Origin: Roseimarinus sediminis
Lineage (GTDB): Bacteria > Bacteroidota > Bacteroidia > Bacteroidales > Prolixibacteraceae
DNA: 64,000 nucleotides
Reading direction: 5' to 3'
NCBI RefSeq assembly: GCF_050433125.1
Contig: NZ_JBNPXV010000001.1
Location: 620,001 to 684,000, forward strand
The position numbers were made by a program, and so were the translations under genes. The notes under the pieces are model-generated. The model saw only the letters and a list, made by a program, of their open reading frames with translations, did not search any database and was not told where the DNA came from. The first letter of the stretch is position 1. Each line of letters opens with the position of its first letter. This document shows positions 61,495 through 64,000 of the stretch, in pieces.

Positions 61495-62477
61495 TGGGCA
61501 ATACCCGTGTAACGTTTAGTGTTGATCATTATACCAAAAATGCTTATGTTACTCAAACTTGTCAATATTATCCATTTGGCATGGCATTTAATAAAAATGA
61601 CTATTATCCGGGCATCGATAATTACAACGTGAACCGTAACTTGTATAATGGTAAAGAACTCCAGGACGATAATCTAGATGGTGTAAGTTTGAATTGGTAT
61701 GATTACGGGGCAAGGTTCTATGACCCCTTAATCGGTAGGTTCCATACGCAAGATGCTTTTGCAGAGAAATATTATGATTTTTCTCCATATCAATACGGTG
61801 CGAATAATCCAATTGCTAATGTTGACATAAATGGAGATTCAATTTGGTTCACACAAACAGACAATGCTTACACCATGCATGTTTCTGGAAAACTTATTAA
61901 TATGTCTGACAATAATGTCAACATGGGAAAGGCTTTAAAAGGGATTATATCTCAATTACAATCAACTTTTTCTGGTGAAGTAGATGGAATGACTTTTAAC
62001 ACAGAGGTTGATTTATCAGTTGCTGAAACTATGGATGATGTTTCAGAAAGCGACCATCTTTTTGTACTATCTGAAATAACCAATGATAAAATTGGAGGAG
62101 CTGCAAATGACTTTGGAGGCAAAGTTGCCTTTCTGGATGCAGATTACTTTACTGGTCCTTTTGATGCAACAATAGGGAATGTAGGAGAAAAGTTGGCAGC
62201 ACATGAGTTCGGACATTTGTTAAACTTAAGACATTTTGACGGGAATACGAATATTATGAGAACAAAAGAACAAAGCGGATGGTATTCGTTTGCAACAAGA
62301 ACTACATCAAGACAATTAAACCAGACAATGGGAAGTTACAATGCAGGTGCACTCAATCAAGGAAGTCCATTTGGGATTATGGGATTACCTAATACAGGGA
62401 AGGTATCAAGCATCATACGCCTAAGACAAATAGAGCAAAAAAGAAGAAAAACATTCAACTTCCCCGGTATTAATTAA
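61494..62477 (+). CDS. RHS C-terminal fragment with metzincin-type metalloprotease toxin domain
   Basis: A 327-residue protein. The first 110 residues are the RHS core end (GNTRVTFSV, YYPFGMAF, LYNGKELQDD, LNWYDYGARFYDPLIGRF, YQYGANNPIANVD). The tip contains AAHEFGHLLNLRHFDGNTNI, the HExxHxxxxxH zinc motif, and the Met of NIM that could be a Met-turn. It therefore looks like a metzincin peptidase. Upstream in the same frame, core-like coding (NYFQHEIQGVTQWQYQYFLK) reaches back to about 61353. A palindrome separates it from the ATG. The rest of the RHS barrel is absent, so this is a second displaced tip cassette. Whether it is expressed is unknown. Confidence 0.8.
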   Translation: MGNTRVTFSVDHYTKNAYVTQTCQYYPFGMAFNKNDYYPGIDNYNVNRNLYNGKELQDDNLDGVSLNWYDYGARFYDPLIGRFHTQDAFAEKYYDFSPYQYGANNPIANVDINGDSIWFTQTDNAYTMHVSGKLINMSDNNVNMGKALKGIISQLQSTFSGEVDGMTFNTEVDLSVAETMDDVSESDHLFVLSEITNDKIGGAANDFGGKVAFLDADYFTGPFDATIGNVGEKLAAHEFGHLLNLRHFDGNTNIMRTKEQSGWYSFATRTTSRQLNQTMGSYNAGALNQGSPFGIMGLPNTGKVSSIIRLRQIEQKRRKTFNFPGIN

Positions 62478-62488
62478 ATCGAAAAATC

Positions 62489-62908
62489 ATGAAGCGGTTA
62501 AAAAAAATCATATATGTAATACTTTTGGCTATAGTATTGTATCTGATAGGGTTTGAGGTTTTTTATTATGTCAAAAATAAGGGGAACGTTATATTTTACG
62601 TAAGCAATCAATCTGCTCTAGTTGATACAGTTGACATAAGAGTTATCGTGGATGGGAAAGAGGTTGTAAATGGCACATTCATAGCAGGTAATCTACATAA
62701 CTTTGAAAAACATACTATTAAGCTACGCCCTTTTAGTACACATGGAATTGAGGTATACTCTGATAAATTGCATGTAAAAACAAAAAATGAATTTAGGTTC
62801 TATTTTGTAACCTGGGTATCAATTAATTTTTGGGATGAAAAGCAGAAAAATATACCAATATATTGGTTCTCAGTAAGCAGGAGTTTACGACCTTTGATAT
62901 TTATGTGA
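62489..62908 (+). CDS. Candidate immunity protein for the metzincin-tipped RHS toxin
   Basis: A 139-residue protein, 11 bp after the toxin gene. Residues 8-27 form one hydrophobic helix (IYVILLAIVLYLIGFEVFYY) and the rest is a small beta-rich domain outside the membrane. No family is recognised. Immunity is inferred only from position. Like the cassette 1 partner it is membrane-associated, though by a helix and not by a lipid. Confidence 0.6.
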   Translation: MKRLKKIIYVILLAIVLYLIGFEVFYYVKNKGNVIFYVSNQSALVDTVDIRVIVDGKEVVNGTFIAGNLHNFEKHTIKLRPFSTHGIEVYSDKLHVKTKNEFRFYFVTWVSINFWDEKQKNIPIYWFSVSRSLRPLIFM

Positions 62909-62931
62909 ACATATGGTGTCAAATAATAAAG

Positions 62932-62962
62932 AAGCCCGGCAATTGCCGGGCTTTGCTTTTTA
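62932..62962 (+). terminator. Terminator of RHS cassette 2
   Basis: AAGCCCGGCAATTGCCGGGCTT is a perfect hairpin, followed by TGCTTTTT. Its left arm matches that of cassette 1. Confidence 0.88.
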
Positions 62963-63013
62963 TAAAAAGATGTTTTAATGTACCAGTTTTTGCCCTGCTC
63001 TTCTGGATATGCA

Positions 63014-63055
63014 GAATGATGGCAAGCGGCTGGTGGCGATTTACCTAAGGGTGAT
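63014..63055 (+). repeat. Cassette tail repeat, copy 2
   Basis: A 42-bp segment ending in TTTACCTAAGGGTGAT, about 36 of 42 positions identical to 61133-61173 in the cassette 1 tail. Confidence 0.8.
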
Positions 63056-63058
63056 CTT

Positions 63059-63100
63059 CGATTGCAATCGCCTCCTACAGGCACGGGATTTTCAATCCCG
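63059..63100. repeat. REP-like palindrome pair
   Basis: CGATTGCAATCG is a perfect palindrome, and CGGGATTTTCAATCCCG is a 7-bp stem with a three-base loop, 13 bases further. This layout resembles the palindromes mobilised by REP-associated tyrosine transposases. A remnant of such a gene lies immediately downstream. Confidence 0.7.
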
Positions 63101-63123
63101 TAATTAAATATTTTCCTTATTTT

Positions 63124-63240
63124 TACATTCATGAAAACCCTATAAGGGAAGAAATAGTGCCAAATCCGGTTGATTATTTGTACAGTTCAGCACGTGATTG
63201 CGCAGGAGAGAAGGGGTTGGTTGATATAGAGCTTGCTTAA
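63124..63240 (+). pseudogene. C-terminal remnant of a REP-associated (Y1) transposase
   Basis: Translating from about 63124 gives YIHENPIREEIVPNPVDYLY then SSARDCAGEKGLVDIELA and a stop at 63238-63240. The N-P-x-R-E-x-I-V and D-Y-x-x-S-S-A-R-D motifs are the usual end of RAYT transposases. Everything upstream, including the HUH motif and the catalytic Tyr, is missing, so it is a dead fragment. The palindromes at 63059-63100 lie directly before it. Confidence 0.75.
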
Positions 63241-63246
63241 TGTAAA

Positions 63247-63259
63247 AGGATTATAAATC
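63247..63259. repeat. Short REP-like palindrome after the transposase remnant
   Basis: GGATTATAAATCC is a perfect 5-bp inverted repeat with a three-base centre. With the pair before the remnant it flanks the dead gene on both sides. The stretch from 63260 to 63429 shows nothing else. Confidence 0.55.
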
Positions 63260-63429
63260 CTAAGCCAAGAAGCGCGGTATTTACTTTTTTACAGAGCAAA
63301 ATATATATCAGATTTAAAGGCCGAGACAACAACATATTAGCAACGAATGATAGTTGTGAACTATTTACCATAGAAAAACAAATCGGAAGTAGATTCATAA
63401 TTGAATAAAAATATGTTTTTGTGAAAAAA

Positions 63430-63460
63430 GGAAAAACCTTCCGAATTAGGAGGTTTTTCC
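63430..63460. terminator. Bidirectional terminator after the toxin-antitoxin pair
   Basis: A 10-bp perfect stem (GGAAAAACCT with AGGTTTTTCC), followed by TTTTTT on both strands. Confidence 0.9.
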
Positions 63461-63464
63461 TTTT

Positions 63465-63791
63465 TTATGGAATCAGCTTAATAAGTTCCGTGATTTCTTT
63501 ATCGGAAAGGTTTTCAATGTCGGATTTATCGTAAATGGCAAGCAGGGAAACGGTATCATCCTTAAAAAGCACATGGGTTATAATGCGTGAACCGCCCGAT
63601 TTGCCTTTGCCCTTGCTGGCAATGGCCATGCGTATTTTATAACAGTTGTGGCCAATGGAAGTCCCTTTTTCCGGTTCTTCTTTCAATTCAGAGATAAGCG
63701 TTTGCAGTTCCTTTTTGAGCGACGGGAATTTTTTCACCAGTCGTTTGGCCTGGCGTTCAAAAACGGATATGGTCTTAACCTTAAAGCTCAT
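63465..63791 (-). CDS. RelE/ParE-family toxin of a type II toxin-antitoxin system
   Basis: A 108-residue protein with the RelE/ParE pattern: FERQAKRLVKKFPSLKKEL at the N-terminus, the central GHNCYKIRMAI and SGGSRIITHVLFK strands, and the C-terminal LLAIYDKSDIENL. RelE toxins cut mRNA at the ribosome and ParE toxins block gyrase; the subtype cannot be told. It starts 11 bases inside the antitoxin gene, so the two are translationally coupled. The terminator follows directly. Confidence 0.88.
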   Translation of the reverse strand: MSFKVKTISVFERQAKRLVKKFPSLKKELQTLISELKEEPEKGTSIGHNCYKIRMAIASKGKGKSGGSRIITHVLFKDDTVSLLAIYDKSDIENLSDKEITELIKLIP

Positions 63792-63999
63792 TGAGAAAAT
63801 CTTCGGCGTTGCGGGCTTGTAACTTGCCGTTCATCACCAGTTTCATTTCTTCAACAGCCTCGGCTAACTCAGCCATAAATTGTTTTTTATTCCTTAAGCG
63901 GTCGAGCTCTTCAAGGTCTTTTTGAATCTTTTCCCAATCTTCTATGGGGAGCTGCACTGCATTTTTATGCCCTTTTTTATCTGTAATATACTGTAAGTT
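63781..63999 (-). CDS. Antitoxin partner of the RelE/ParE toxin (5' end outside window)
   Basis: An open frame of 72 residues reaches the window edge without a start codon. The visible N-terminal part reads LQYITDKKGHKNAVQLPIED, then WEKIQKDLEELDRLR. I recall this beginning as typical of small antitoxins that neutralise RelE-type toxins in Bacteroidota. A helical segment (MAELAEAVEEMKLVMN) follows and probably wraps the toxin. The end overlaps the toxin start by 11 bases. Confidence 0.82.
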   Translation of the reverse strand, partial: NLQYITDKKGHKNAVQLPIEDWEKIQKDLEELDRLRNKKQFMAELAEAVEEMKLVMNGKLQARNAEDFLNEL

Positions 64000-64000
64000 C

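Noticed and set aside
62800..63132. A 110-codon minus-strand gene over the end of cassette 2
   Set aside because: It runs over the immunity gene end, the terminator, the tail repeat and the REP palindromes; open by chance.

Overview
The window looks like a chromosomal segment of a Bacteroidota bacterium, probably an environmental or anaerobic Marinilabiliales/Prolixibacteraceae-type lineage (family placement is inference). The signs are TAnnTTTG-type -7 promoter boxes, a giant secreted protein with a type IX secretion C-terminal domain, a hybrid two-component system next to a carbohydrate-active enzyme, a class-2 PyrF, a degenerate-FKBP trigger factor and RHS-fragment toxin cassettes. Gene starts mostly lack a strong Shine-Dalgarno sequence, as is usual in this phylum.

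Layout. 0-1.4 kb: an ECF sigma factor and a downstream single-pass membrane/beta-barrel protein cut by the window edge. 1.7-3.8 kb: two lipoproteins, one a serpin. 3.9-9.3 kb: dihydrolipoamide dehydrogenase, a hemerythrin-PAS protein and a PAS/GAF sensor kinase. 9.4-15.7 kb: a TetR regulator and cupin, then an operon of an MMPL/RND exporter, a phospholipase A1-like barrel, a LolA-like protein and a DUF1302-like barrel. The same 20-bp operator lies in both promoter regions. 15.9-23.0 kb: a nitric-oxide stress island. A six-gene minus-strand operon (Ric iron-sulfur repair protein, Rrf2/NsrR-like regulator, PepSY membrane protein, ferredoxin, DUF438-hemerythrin-PAS protein, DUF1858/DUF2249 protein) diverges from a quinol-type nitric oxide reductase.

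23.4-34.1 kb is mostly housekeeping: a TPR/OmpA-like lipoprotein, deoxynucleoside kinase, prolyl oligopeptidase, a small zinc-motif membrane protein, polynucleotide phosphorylase, ribosomal protein S15, a TrkA-N potassium channel and a DUF2851 protein. 34.6-41.1 kb is one gene for a 2158-residue secreted protein made of HYR-like modules, with exact 240-bp tandem repeats and foreign domains nested in module loops. 41.2-46.4 kb carries pyrF, recQ, tatC and lptB. 46.3-55.8 kb is a pectin-directed pair: a 1442-residue hybrid two-component regulator divergent from a 1613-residue pectinesterase. tRNA-Leu(UAG) and trigger factor follow.

57.6-64.0 kb is accessory DNA. It holds two unrelated 21-bp-period repeat tracts, a protein of unknown function, and two adjacent N-terminally truncated RHS toxin cassettes. 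One has a JAMM-type and the other a metzincin-type metalloprotease tip. Each is followed by a candidate immunity gene and a homologous tail. REP-like palindromes with a remnant of a REP-associated transposase and a RelE/ParE-type toxin-antitoxin pair end the window. The strongest candidates for something under-described are the paired metalloprotease RHS cassettes with conserved tails, the TetR-controlled exporter/phospholipase operon, and the nested-domain architecture of the giant protein.
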